Under the pieces are notes generated by a model. The model did not search any database, was not told the origin of the DNA, and worked only from the letters and a program-made list of their open reading frames with translations. A stretch of 64,000 nt of DNA from M3007 sp035299505 (lineage in GTDB: Bacteria; Bacteroidota; Bacteroidia; Chitinophagales; Saprospiraceae). A program made the position numbers and the translations under genes. The number at the start of each line of letters is the position of its first letter. Positions within the stretch are counted from its first letter, which is position 1. The stretch covers positions 1 to 64,000 of the forward strand of contig DATGWL010000178.1 in the NCBI GenBank assembly GCA_035299505.1. Reading direction: 5' to 3'. This document shows positions 51,073 through 58,488 of this stretch, piece after piece.

Positions 51073-52185
51073 TTACATTCGTTCTGAAACGTAATCGCGC
51101 CAACGGTCAACAACCAATTGCATGTCTGAGGGCAAATCCGATTCAAAACGTATGTGTTGCTTGGTGGTAGGATGTTCAAAGCCAAGTATTTTGGCGTGTA
51201 AGGCTTGTCTGGGCAGCGAGGCCAGGCAGGATTCAACAAATTGCCTGTATTTGGGATACAAGGTTCCTTTCAGGATTTTGTTGCCACCGTAACGAATATC
51301 TCCGAAAAGGGTATGGCCAATGGACTTCAAATGTACCCTGATTTGGTGCGTGCGACCCGTTTCCAGCCTGCATTCCACCAGTGTACAGTAGTAGAAACGT
51401 TCTACTACCTTCCAGTGTGTAACAGCCCATTTACCATCTTCCCCTTCCGGAAAGACCATAAACAAGCGCCTGTCGTTCGGGTTTCTGCCAATATTGCCCC
51501 GGATAGTTCCGGAATCACCTTCCATATCGCCCCAAACAAGAGCGTAATACCTCCGCTCAATGGTATGGTGGAAAAACTGGTTGGCCAGGTGCGTCATGGC
51601 ATATTCATTTTTCGCCACTACCATGATGCCGGTGGTATCCTTATCAATGCGGTGTACAATGCCAGCCCGGTTGGGTTCGTTTCCTTCCTTGACCGGCAAT
51701 TCTTTGAATTGCTCCTGCAAATGCCAGGCTACAGCGTTCACCAAAGTGCCGTTTGGAATGCCTACGCCCGGGTGTACTGCCAGGCCGAAAGGTTTGTTAA
51801 TCACCAGTACATCCGCATCTTCGTAAATGATATTCAGAGGGATAGGCTGCGGAGTAATATCAAAGTTCTCTTCCAGCGATTTGGGCAGTACAATAGAAAT
51901 GGTATTACCTGGCCGCACGCGGTAATTGGGCTTAACTTCCTTGTTGTCTACCTGAACCGAACCCGCGCGAATAGCATTTTGAACCTTATTTCGGGATCGG
52001 TTGGCCAGGCGATCCATGAGGAATTTATCCAGCCGGATGACTGACTGCTTGGGATCAGCCACTATTTCATGACGCTCATAATAATCCTCGGAAGCAGGCA
52101 TGTCTTCTGCCTCCATGTCGGAGTCAATGGGCGCCGGGGTAGGGTCGGGGTCAAGAGGCAGTTGAGTCAAATCATCTACAATCAT
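51073..52185 (-). CDS. rluD: Ribosomal large subunit pseudouridine synthase RluD
   Basis: ATG at 52185 (MIVDDLTQLPLDPDPTPAPI) is preferred over a GTG at 52215. The 370-residue protein has an acidic N-terminal extension of about 45 residues, an S4 RNA-binding domain (about 55-115; IRLDKFLMDRLANRSRNKVQ, GSVQVDNKEVKPNYRVRPG) and an RluA-family catalytic domain. The catalytic Asp lies in the signature GIVHRIDKDTTGIMVVAKN. It isomerises uridines in helix 69 of 23S rRNA. The extension before the S4 domain is longer than in E. coli. Follows the OmpA-like gene by 30 bases. Confidence 0.92.
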   Translation of the reverse strand: MIVDDLTQLPLDPDPTPAPIDSDMEAEDMPASEDYYERHEIVADPKQSVIRLDKFLMDRLANRSRNKVQNAIRAGSVQVDNKEVKPNYRVRPGNTISIVLPKSLEENFDITPQPIPLNIIYEDADVLVINKPFGLAVHPGVGIPNGTLVNAVAWHLQEQFKELPVKEGNEPNRAGIVHRIDKDTTGIMVVAKNEYAMTHLANQFFHHTIERRYYALVWGDMEGDSGTIRGNIGRNPNDRRLFMVFPEGEDGKWAVTHWKVVERFYYCTLVECRLETGRTHQIRVHLKSIGHTLFGDIRYGGNKILKGTLYPKYRQFVESCLASLPRQALHAKILGFEHPTTKQHIRFESDLPSDMQLVVDRWRDYVSERM

Positions 52186-52215
52186 GGTGTAAAGGTAGGT
52201 GTTTTTCGCGGACAC

Positions 52216-53379
52216 CTAATGACCTGTTCTCCCGGTAACAGTGATTTCCACCCGACGGTTCATTTGTTGTTGTTCTTCAGTGCTGCCCGTGTAAGGGTGC
52301 AACATTTTGGAGTTTTCGTAGCCTTTGGCGCTTATTCTGCCGGCCTCAATGCCATTTTTCAGCAAATAATCCCTGACGGTATTGGCCCGGTCCGTACTCA
52401 GCGTTCTTAAGGCCGGGTCTTCTTTGGTCATCATGTATTGTGCAGGGGTTTGTCCTGGCTTCAAAGGATACTTGTGGTTTTTATCGTAGGGCCTGTTCAC
52501 ATGCCCTCCGATTTCAATGACCAGATCCGGGTTTAACTGCATAAACCGGAGAATTTTGGGCAATTCCGGTTCTGAAACAGGCAGGAGTTTTGCCTGGTTG
52601 CCTACAAAGTACAGATTACGAAGTATAACGGTTTCGCCAGGTTCGGCCGGAGGAAGGACAATGTTGGGGGAAATTTTGTACTTTTTATACAATTCCGGAC
52701 TGCCCATCACTTTCAGGGTTACGGACTCAAAAAAATAGTTCTTCTCCACCACCTCAATTTTGACAATGGAGTCTTTCGGCAAATTTACCCGGTACCAGCC
52801 CAGCGAGTCGGTGCGCACGGAATCCTTGCGTATCTTGCTTTGAAAGGTAACGGTTGTTTGGATGCCCTGGCCGTTCCGTTTATCGGTCACCTGGCCTTCC
52901 AGAAGCGCCATGGGTACCTTTCTGGCTATTTCTACTATTGCCCGGCGATTTAGCGCCCTGCCGGTTTCTGTCTGGTTACTGGTTTTGGGGGCTTTTTCTC
53001 CAAGAGCATACACGGCGATAATAGACGCCTCCGGGACGCCTTTCCCATTTAGCCATCGGGTTACGGCTTCGGCACGTTGTTGGGAAAGTTGTTTGTTAAA
53101 TGCTTCACTGCCAACAGCATCTGTATGTGCAGTTACCCGGAAGGTTTTATCGCCAGGAATGGTAGTGAGGATGCTATCCAGGGCCTTTAAGGCCATTCTA
53201 TCCAGCTCTGCCTTGCCGGAGGCAAAATGGATCTCCAGCTGTTTCACATCATATAATGAGTCAAAAACCGATTGTGCATATCCGATCTGATAAAGCGTCA
53301 AAAGAAAGGCTAACACTAGCGTTTTGGATAAAAAGGAACAGGTAATAGACGCAAGCGTGAGGTTTTTGGATACGTGCAT
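52216..53379 (-). CDS. OmpA-family protein with two OmpA-like domains around a regulatory-like domain
   Basis: A 387-residue exported protein with a signal-like N terminus (LVLAFLLTLYQIGYAQ). Domain 1 (about 45-160) is OmpA-like, with IHFASGKAELDRMALKALDS, VTAHTDAVGSEAFNKQLSQQ and GRALNRRAIVEI. The middle (about 165-250) resembles a carboxypeptidase regulatory-like domain (LEGQVTDKRNGQGIQTTVTF, TDSLGWYRVNLP). Domain 2 (about 265-387) is again OmpA-like (LRNLYFVGNQAKLLPVSEPE, IEIGGHVNRPYDKNHKYPLK, DRANTVRDYLLKNGIEAGRI, QQQMNRRVEITV). OmpA domains bind peptidoglycan through Asp and Arg; here the order suggests two contacts. First gene of the minus-strand run; no barrel segment is evident, so it may be periplasmic. 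Confidence 0.8.
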   Translation of the reverse strand: MHVSKNLTLASITCSFLSKTLVLAFLLTLYQIGYAQSVFDSLYDVKQLEIHFASGKAELDRMALKALDSILTTIPGDKTFRVTAHTDAVGSEAFNKQLSQQRAEAVTRWLNGKGVPEASIIAVYALGEKAPKTSNQTETGRALNRRAIVEIARKVPMALLEGQVTDKRNGQGIQTTVTFQSKIRKDSVRTDSLGWYRVNLPKDSIVKIEVVEKNYFFESVTLKVMGSPELYKKYKISPNIVLPPAEPGETVILRNLYFVGNQAKLLPVSEPELPKILRFMQLNPDLVIEIGGHVNRPYDKNHKYPLKPGQTPAQYMMTKEDPALRTLSTDRANTVRDYLLKNGIEAGRISAKGYENSKMLHPYTGSTEEQQQMNRRVEITVTGRTGH

Positions 53380-53444
53380 ATATAATGAGTTTTAGCGGTA
53401 AATGTCTGAACTAAACACACTTATACATCAAATTATTGTACCCC

Positions 53445-53482
53445 AATGCCCCTCCAAAATGCCCCTCCAAAATGACCTTCAA
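53445..53482. repeat. 13-base tandem repeat, about three units
   Basis: Two perfect units AATGCCCCTCCAA at 53445-53470 are followed by a degenerate third. It lies between the OmpA-like gene and the membrane protein gene, both on the minus strand. Confidence 0.7.
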
Positions 53483-53493
53483 ATGGCCCTTCA

Positions 53494-53931
53494 CTACCTC
53501 CTCCGCGGCTGATTCCACTCTTCTTTTTCAGCGAAACGGACAATGATTTTCATCAGATTAACCAGGGTTAGGAATACGATGAAACCAACCGTCACCACAA
53601 TATAAATCCAGCGGTAACTGCCTGCCTGGCTTAAAGTAACTCCGGAAAAACCCCAGGCAAGCATGCTGGTGCCAAACCCCAGCCCCAGATAACTGTAAAT
53701 AGAAGAGCCCCAGTATTTGACAAAACTGGCTGCTTTCAAACTGAGGAGACTGTTCATCATGGCAAAAAACAGCATAAATGCCGCGCCAATCGACCAGGCG
53801 TATAAACGATCAACTTCCATCATCCCGGAAATGGTACTCAACCAACCGAGGGCCATCAGGATCAAGGCTACACAAAACGTGGCTACAGCCTGTACTGGCG
53901 GGTGATCCATTCTGTCAAAAAAACGTGTCAT
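53494..53931 (-). CDS. Small four-helix inner-membrane protein, function unknown
   Basis: A 145-residue protein with four predicted membrane helices: ATFCVALILMALGWLSTISG, YAWSIGAAFMLFFAMMNSL, LGLGFGTSMLAWGFSGVTLS and WIYIVVTVGFIVFLTLVNLM, followed by a charged tail (RFAEKEEWNQPRRR). I recognise no family-specific motif; it resembles in size and layout small YiaA/YiaB-like inner-membrane proteins, which is weak. It lies about 115 bases upstream of the OmpA-like gene and may be transcribed separately. Confidence 0.65.
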   Translation of the reverse strand: MTRFFDRMDHPPVQAVATFCVALILMALGWLSTISGMMEVDRLYAWSIGAAFMLFFAMMNSLLSLKAASFVKYWGSSIYSYLGLGFGTSMLAWGFSGVTLSQAGSYRWIYIVVTVGFIVFLTLVNLMKIIVRFAEKEEWNQPRRR

Positions 53932-54049
53932 AATTATGTATGGTTGAGATGTTGGACTGTTGGACGTTAGACTGTTGATTTGTTATATAAAAAGGAAGAA
54001 TGCCAGATTGCCCACAAATCCAGTCCAATATCCAGCAATCCAAAATCTA

Positions 54050-55042
54050 TTACTGTCCAAAAAGATGAACCCAGTGTCCGTTCCAGGAAAACTTGCCAAT
54101 ACCTTCTGCGGTTTTGGCCTGGGCTGAACTGAGTTTTGCCACCCGGTTGTAGGCGGCTCGGACTTGCTCTTCAGTGGCTACTTCAGCATGAGTTTTAGCC
54201 GCCGATTCCGCTATGTATCCATGTAGTAATGCGTTCATTTCTTTGCGAAACAGCTCAGGTGAACCAAAAATGTCAACTCCAAGAACCTCTCCACCAGCTA
54301 CCGCTACCATCCCTACTACATTCTGCTGGTCAGCAAATGCCTCTTTTAGGTGAGCATAGTAAGTGTCACGCCGCTTTTTGCTTTCTGTCTCAGCATCCAA
54401 CGCTGTATAGGCGCTCGTGGGAGAATTGGCATCGTTTTCCTTGGTAACCGTAGCAACTGCATTCCACACCTCCTGTTGGTTTTGCGACTGATGCACCGCC
54501 CGGCGAACGGAAGGGCTTGCGACATTGTAATATCCCTTGAATGCCGCAATGTCTTTTTCGGCAGGACTGGCCTGCGGGTCATAATAGGTTGAGCGACCAG
54601 CTTCCACGCAATACACCTCAATATTGCGCACCGTCATGGGCATAATCACCTCATGGTGTGCAATCACCCGGTCCTGATTTCCTCCTTTCACCACATCGCC
54701 GGAAAGCATAAGTATGGTATCCTGGCTTTTATTTTGAACGGTTAGTGCATGAAACCAGTTGTCTTCCTGTTTGCCAAACTGCTTGCGTTCCAGAAGCCGG
54801 AAGCCAGGGGTGCGCATGCCTTCCGCCAGCGTTTTAAGTTGGGCCAGCGACTGATTTTCGGAAATCAGGGCAGCATCGGCTGTAATGGGGTATAAGCGCA
54901 GATTTTCATACACCCACCTGGGGTTGCTGTCTGTCAGCAACTCAAGTTGCGAGGATGTTTGCGTAGCCGCAGATTTGTCGGACTGGCAGGCAGTCCACAA
55001 CAGGCTGGTAATTGCCAGCGCCAAAAGAGAAATTCTGATCAT
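54050..55042 (-). CDS. DUF6569 (ARPP-1) lipoprotein
   Basis: A 330-residue lipoprotein: MIRISLLALAITSLLWTAC with a lipobox Cys at residue 19. The mature part matches the ARPP-1/DUF6569 family: YENLRLYPITADAALISENQ, GFRLLERKQFGKQEDNWFHA, ILMLSGDVVKGGNQDRVIAH and VGMVAVAGGEVLGVDIFGSP are its familiar blocks. The family's role is unknown; it is named from association with ADP-ribosylation genes, and none of those is near. A TACTTTTG box on the minus strand, 44 bases upstream of the ATG, and the adjacent divergent sigma factor suggest separate control. Confidence 0.8.
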   Translation of the reverse strand: MIRISLLALAITSLLWTACQSDKSAATQTSSQLELLTDSNPRWVYENLRLYPITADAALISENQSLAQLKTLAEGMRTPGFRLLERKQFGKQEDNWFHALTVQNKSQDTILMLSGDVVKGGNQDRVIAHHEVIMPMTVRNIEVYCVEAGRSTYYDPQASPAEKDIAAFKGYYNVASPSVRRAVHQSQNQQEVWNAVATVTKENDANSPTSAYTALDAETESKKRRDTYYAHLKEAFADQQNVVGMVAVAGGEVLGVDIFGSPELFRKEMNALLHGYIAESAAKTHAEVATEEQVRAAYNRVAKLSSAQAKTAEGIGKFSWNGHWVHLFGQ

Positions 55043-55085
55043 GTGGAAAGTATTGGGTTCAACGATCTTTGCTGCAGAATGGCTT

Positions 55086-55093
55086 CAAAAGTA
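55086..55093 (-). promoter_or_regulatory. -7 promoter element for the DUF6569 lipoprotein
   Basis: TACTTTTG on the minus strand (CAAAAGTA on the plus strand), consistent with TAnnTTTG, 44 bases from the ATG. Confidence 0.5.
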
Positions 55094-55207
55094 CCGAACA
55101 AAGGGATCATGGAAAAGTTTTTCTGCGCCAGGTTGAAAAAAAATCTGCAATCCTTGTAACATCGCCAAACCTGTAGCGTCTTCTCCTCAAACAAGGCGCA
55201 AAATTGC

Positions 55208-55711
55208 ATGACCCGGACCATCTTTCAAGAACAAGTTCTTCCTATCCGGAACAAACTCTACCGGTTCGCACTGCGAATCACGGGTAGCGTACATGAGGCG
55301 GAGGATGTAGTTCAGGAAGTGCTGGAAAAGGTCTGGAAAACGGCTCCTGAACAATCGGTTAACGTGCAAAATTGGGAAGCCTGGTGCATGACCCTCACAC
55401 GAAACCGATCGCTGGACAAAACCCGGAGCCAATCGCTCAGACGCACTGCTCCATTGGAAGGAGTAGCTGAACGAAGTGCAGAAGGGTATAATCCGGCTCA
55501 GGCAACAGAAAGCGCAGATTTGGTGCATAAAGTAAAACAATTCATGCAGAATCTGCCAGACAAACAGCGCATGGTGATGCATCTGAGGGATATAGAAGAA
55601 CTCACCTACGAAGAAATTGCCGAAGCGCTAAGTATCAGTATGGAACAGGTTAAAGTGAACCTGCACAGAGCCAGAAAAACTATTCGGGAACAAATGACAG
55701 GTTTGACATAA
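55208..55711 (+). CDS. ECF-type RNA polymerase sigma factor
   Basis: A 167-residue sigma-70 family protein of the ECF type. Region 2 (about 15-80): NKLYRFALRITGSVHEAEDV then VQEVLEKVWKTAP, NWEAWCMTLTRNRSLDKTRS. Region 4 (about 110-160): LPDKQRMVMHLRDIEELTYE, EIAEALSISMEQVKVNLHRA, RKTIREQMTGL, a helix-turn-helix for the -35 element. The next gene, 12 bases downstream, looks like its anti-sigma factor, and two DUF4252 genes follow, a module that recurs in Bacteroidota. Which signal it answers cannot be read from the sequence. No promoter of its own stands out. Confidence 0.9.
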   Translation: MTRTIFQEQVLPIRNKLYRFALRITGSVHEAEDVVQEVLEKVWKTAPEQSVNVQNWEAWCMTLTRNRSLDKTRSQSLRRTAPLEGVAERSAEGYNPAQATESADLVHKVKQFMQNLPDKQRMVMHLRDIEELTYEEIAEALSISMEQVKVNLHRARKTIREQMTGLT

Positions 55712-55723
55712 AATCAAATACTC

Positions 55724-56332
55724 ATGAAATACGAACAAATTCAAGCATTGCTAGACCGCTACTGGGAGGGAGAAACCTCTCTGGAAGAGGAACGCGCCCT
55801 GAAAGCGTATTTCAACGCCGGTCCGATTGACGAACGACTGCAAAATGTAGCTCCGCTCTTCCGAGCCTTAAAAGAGGAACAGCTGATAGAGCTCAAAACC
55901 CGGGCAAAGACAGCCACCATTCGTCCGCAAATGTATCAATGGGCAGCAGCAGCCTCGGTTGCACTTTTGCTGGCAGCAGGTTGGTGGATGTGGCCTAAGG
56001 CAACGCAACAACAGATGGATCCTATTGCCCGGCAGCCAGTTGCGCCAGCTACACCAGCAGTTCCTGTGCCAACTCCTTTGCCGCAGGAATCAGTGGCAGC
56101 TGTTCAGCCACAAAAAACGCTGGTAAATAAAAAGCCAGCCAAACGAAAACCACAACCGATCAATAAATCCAATGAACAGGAAATAGACCAGGAAACTGCC
56201 ATGGCAATGGCTGAAATAAAAGCCGCTTTGGCGTTGGTTTCAGCTAAACTGGATAAAGGCAAAACTCAGGCCGTGAAAAAAGCTTCCTATCTGGAAGTGG
56301 TGGAAAAAGTGCCTAAACGTAAAGAAGGATAA
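55724..56332 (+). CDS. Probable anti-sigma factor, single-pass membrane protein
   Basis: A 202-residue protein. The N-terminal 65 residues are helical and acidic (YEQIQALLDRYWEGETSLEE followed by ERALKAYF), like the zinc-free anti-sigma domain of Bacteroidota. A single membrane segment lies at about 71-90 (QWAAAASVALLLAAGWWMWP). The rest is a Pro/Gln/Lys-rich low-complexity periplasmic tail (PVAPATPAVPVPTPLPQES, KKPAKRKPQPINK). It probably holds the upstream sigma factor at the membrane. The 12-base gap to the sigma gene supports coupling. No catalytic or zinc-binding motif is seen, so the call rests on position and layout. Confidence 0.75.
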   Translation: MKYEQIQALLDRYWEGETSLEEERALKAYFNAGPIDERLQNVAPLFRALKEEQLIELKTRAKTATIRPQMYQWAAAASVALLLAAGWWMWPKATQQQMDPIARQPVAPATPAVPVPTPLPQESVAAVQPQKTLVNKKPAKRKPQPINKSNEQEIDQETAMAMAEIKAALALVSAKLDKGKTQAVKKASYLEVVEKVPKRKEG

Positions 56333-56399
56333 CCTCAAACAAACCCGCATCATGCCTAACTTCAATCCAACTTCAATCAGTTTTTTAAATTTTCAAGCT

Positions 56400-56927
56400 A
56401 TGAAACAGATCATGTTCTCGCTGCTCTTTGTGATAGCAGCATCCGCAACCACTATGGCACAAAACGATGCCATCACCCGATTCTTTAACCAGTACAGTGA
56501 AGACGAGCGCTTTACCGTGGTGTATATCGCACCAAAGCTCTTTCACCTGGCTGCTAAAATCGAAACCGACGATGAAGACTGGAATAGCATCCGCGAAATT
56601 GTAAAAGACCTTGGCGGTCTGCGTGTACTGACTGCCGACAGCATTTCCGACGGATTGGCATTGTACAAAACAGCTTTGTCTAAGGTGCCAACCAATGAAT
56701 ACTCCGAATTGCTCACTGTTCGCGACAAAGATGAAAATGTGCGCATCTGGATCAAAGATTCCGGCAATATCATTGAAGAATTGCTGCTGTTGGTGGGTAA
56801 ACCAGACGAATTTGTACTGCTGAGCTTTACTGGCAAAATTGATCTCGACAAAATTTCAGAACTGTCGAAAGTGCTGGATGTAAAAGGCGCAGATCAATTG
56901 GAAAAAATCAAACCTAATAAAGACTAA
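56400..56927 (+). CDS. DUF4252 domain protein, copy 1
   Basis: The ATG at 56400 starts a signal peptide (MKQIMFSLLFVIAASATTMA, cleavage before QND). The mature part of this 175-residue protein is a DUF4252 domain with alternating acidic and hydrophobic segments: FNQYSEDERFTVVYIAPKLF, IREIVKDLGGLRVLTADSIS, LTVRDKDENVRIWIKDSGN and VLLSFTGKIDLDKISELSKV. Such proteins are exported and have no known activity. They often come in pairs next to ECF sigma/anti-sigma genes, as here, so a stress response at the cell envelope is a reasonable inference. An in-frame start at 56352 adds a non-signal stretch. Confidence 0.8.
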   Translation: MKQIMFSLLFVIAASATTMAQNDAITRFFNQYSEDERFTVVYIAPKLFHLAAKIETDDEDWNSIREIVKDLGGLRVLTADSISDGLALYKTALSKVPTNEYSELLTVRDKDENVRIWIKDSGNIIEELLLLVGKPDEFVLLSFTGKIDLDKISELSKVLDVKGADQLEKIKPNKD

Positions 56928-56937
56928 ACCTCCTGCC

Positions 56938-57465
56938 ATGAAAGCGATCCGTCTCATTATTGCCGGCATTTTGCTGGCTACAGGCCTCCATGCCCAGGAT
57001 TATGGGCTCTATTGGAAATACAAGGATTACGATGGCGGAATCGCTGTCAGTATCCCCCGATGGGCAACCTTTGTTGGTTCTGCCTTTATGGATGAAAAAG
57101 AAGAACGCCAGCTTGTTAGGAAAATCCACAAGGCCAGGGTACTTTTTTTCGAAGATGGCAGCCCCTTTAGTCAACGGGATTTGAAAAAATTCCACCGCAA
57201 AGCTCGGCGTCGTCACCTCGATGAATTGGTCACGGTAAGAAGTGGCAAAACCCATGTGAGCGTACTGGCCAAGTCCAGAAGAAGTACCATACGCAAGGTA
57301 GTGGTACTCTTCAGTTCCGAAGAAGGAGCAGGTCTTGTAACCGTAAAAGGCAACTTCAACCTGAACGAAATCAATCGGGTAATTGAAAAGTCCAGCAAAG
57401 GCAACAAAAAAGATAAGGAATTCAGTATTCCGAATCTGCCTAAAGTGCCGGTAAAACGCACCTGA
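56938..57465 (+). CDS. DUF4252 domain protein, copy 2
   Basis: A 175-residue exported protein with signal peptide MKAIRLIIAGILLATGLHAQ. The remainder is a more basic DUF4252-like domain: SIPRWATFVGSAFMDEKEER, VRKIHKARVLFFEDGSPFSQ, ELVTVRSGKTHVSVLAKSRR, VVLFSSEEGAGLVTVKGNFN, LNEINRVIEK. It has the same layout as copy 1 but little sequence identity, so the two are old paralogues. Last gene of the ECF unit, ten bases after copy 1, followed by a large inverted repeat rather than a T-rich hairpin. Confidence 0.8.
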   Translation: MKAIRLIIAGILLATGLHAQDYGLYWKYKDYDGGIAVSIPRWATFVGSAFMDEKEERQLVRKIHKARVLFFEDGSPFSQRDLKKFHRKARRRHLDELVTVRSGKTHVSVLAKSRRSTIRKVVVLFSSEEGAGLVTVKGNFNLNEINRVIEKSSKGNKKDKEFSIPNLPKVPVKRT

Positions 57466-57472
57466 GTTTTAG

Positions 57473-57583
57473 TTACCGCCGAGGCGCGGAGCCGCAGAGA
57501 TTTTTTGCGCTCCGCGCTTTCGTTTTTCTATAGCAAACCCTCCTCTAAAACAAACCCTCTGCGCCTCCGCGTCTCGGCGGTAA
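57473..57583. repeat. Inverted repeat with 27-base arms
   Basis: Left arm TTACCGCCGAGGCGCGGAGC... at 57473-57499 and right arm ...CCTCCGCGTCTCGGCGGTAA at 57557-57583 differ at two positions. The loop has 57 bases and contains further GCGGAG/CTCCGCG pieces. It lies between the convergent DUF4252 and DUF4249 genes; the degenerate CTCTGCG motif then recurs up to about 57600. Probably a dispersed palindromic element; a terminator role is possible but no T-run follows. Confidence 0.8.
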
Positions 57584-57617
57584 TTAAATCCTCTGCGGTA
57601 AATAACTCCCCCGTACA

Positions 57618-58469
57618 TTACCACTCAACAATAGTGGTATCCCTGTCAAACACCAGCACAGTGAAAATACCTACCGGGTTAGCAGATCCACTTATATTGC
57701 TTTTGATAGGGGAGGGCTGCGCAAAAGGGTTCAGATTGCCTATAACAGCCAGATCCACGCTTTCTTTAAAATCGTAATAATCTCTGGTTACATGGAAAAT
57801 GGTATTGAAAACGGTATCCCCTTGCTTTAATTCATATCCGGTACCAAAAGCAATACTTGGCGTTTGGGAGAAACGGTCGGTTACCAGAAAATCCTGATCC
57901 GGAAAGCTGTCTAAAGAGCTGTAATTCAATAATCTGCGATAAAAATTTTCCTTGCTCTGGTCGTCTGTGATATAAGTCAGCATTCTGGCCAGCGTATCTC
58001 CCTCCGCATTCGGTTCTACGACAATACTGTCGATGGGTACCGCAGCAAGCATGGTGGTATTACCACGGATTTCTCCGCCATCCGGCAGTCTGATGAACAG
58101 GGAAAAACTGGTTCCGGGGGCTGAAGGCACCAGGTTTTCGCCCACATAATTAAATACCTTGATGGGATTGGGTACCAGGGTGAGCTGGTTTTTCAGGGTA
58201 TCGGTTTGACCGTTGTAACTGATGGTTACAAATGCGCCATCGAAGAGGGCGTTTTGCAGGAAATTGGAACTCAGGCCCAGGGTGTCAAAAAAGGCATAAC
58301 TGCGGGTTAGCAACAGCCTGAATGGTTTGCCTGGTTCCAGATAACATTCCACTACGGGTTGACGCTCGTAATCAGGCAGGTCAATTTCCACGTCTTTGCT
58401 CAGGTTGCAGGAAGCCATCAAGGCAATGCCCATAGCCAATGCAAGATGTTTTATATGGTAGCGTTTCAT
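57618..58469 (-). CDS. DUF4249 lipoprotein, partner of the TonB receptor
   Basis: A 283-residue lipoprotein (MKRYHIKHLALAMGIALMAS, lipobox Cys at residue 21). The body is a DUF4249 domain: QPVVECYLEPGKPFRLLLTR, FVTISYNGQTDTLKNQL, RLPDGGEIRGNTTMLAAVPI, FGTGYELKQGDTVFNTIFHV. DUF4249 proteins are regularly encoded next to TonB-dependent receptors with a CarboxypepD regulatory domain; the receptor here is directly upstream, 19 bases away. Together they probably form an outer-membrane uptake or export pair for an unknown ligand. The two genes are transcribed in one unit. Confidence 0.85.
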   Translation of the reverse strand: MKRYHIKHLALAMGIALMASCNLSKDVEIDLPDYERQPVVECYLEPGKPFRLLLTRSYAFFDTLGLSSNFLQNALFDGAFVTISYNGQTDTLKNQLTLVPNPIKVFNYVGENLVPSAPGTSFSLFIRLPDGGEIRGNTTMLAAVPIDSIVVEPNAEGDTLARMLTYITDDQSKENFYRRLLNYSSLDSFPDQDFLVTDRFSQTPSIAFGTGYELKQGDTVFNTIFHVTRDYYDFKESVDLAVIGNLNPFAQPSPIKSNISGSANPVGIFTVLVFDRDTTIVEW

Positions 58470-58488
58470 AATTTGTCGGTTGAATAGG

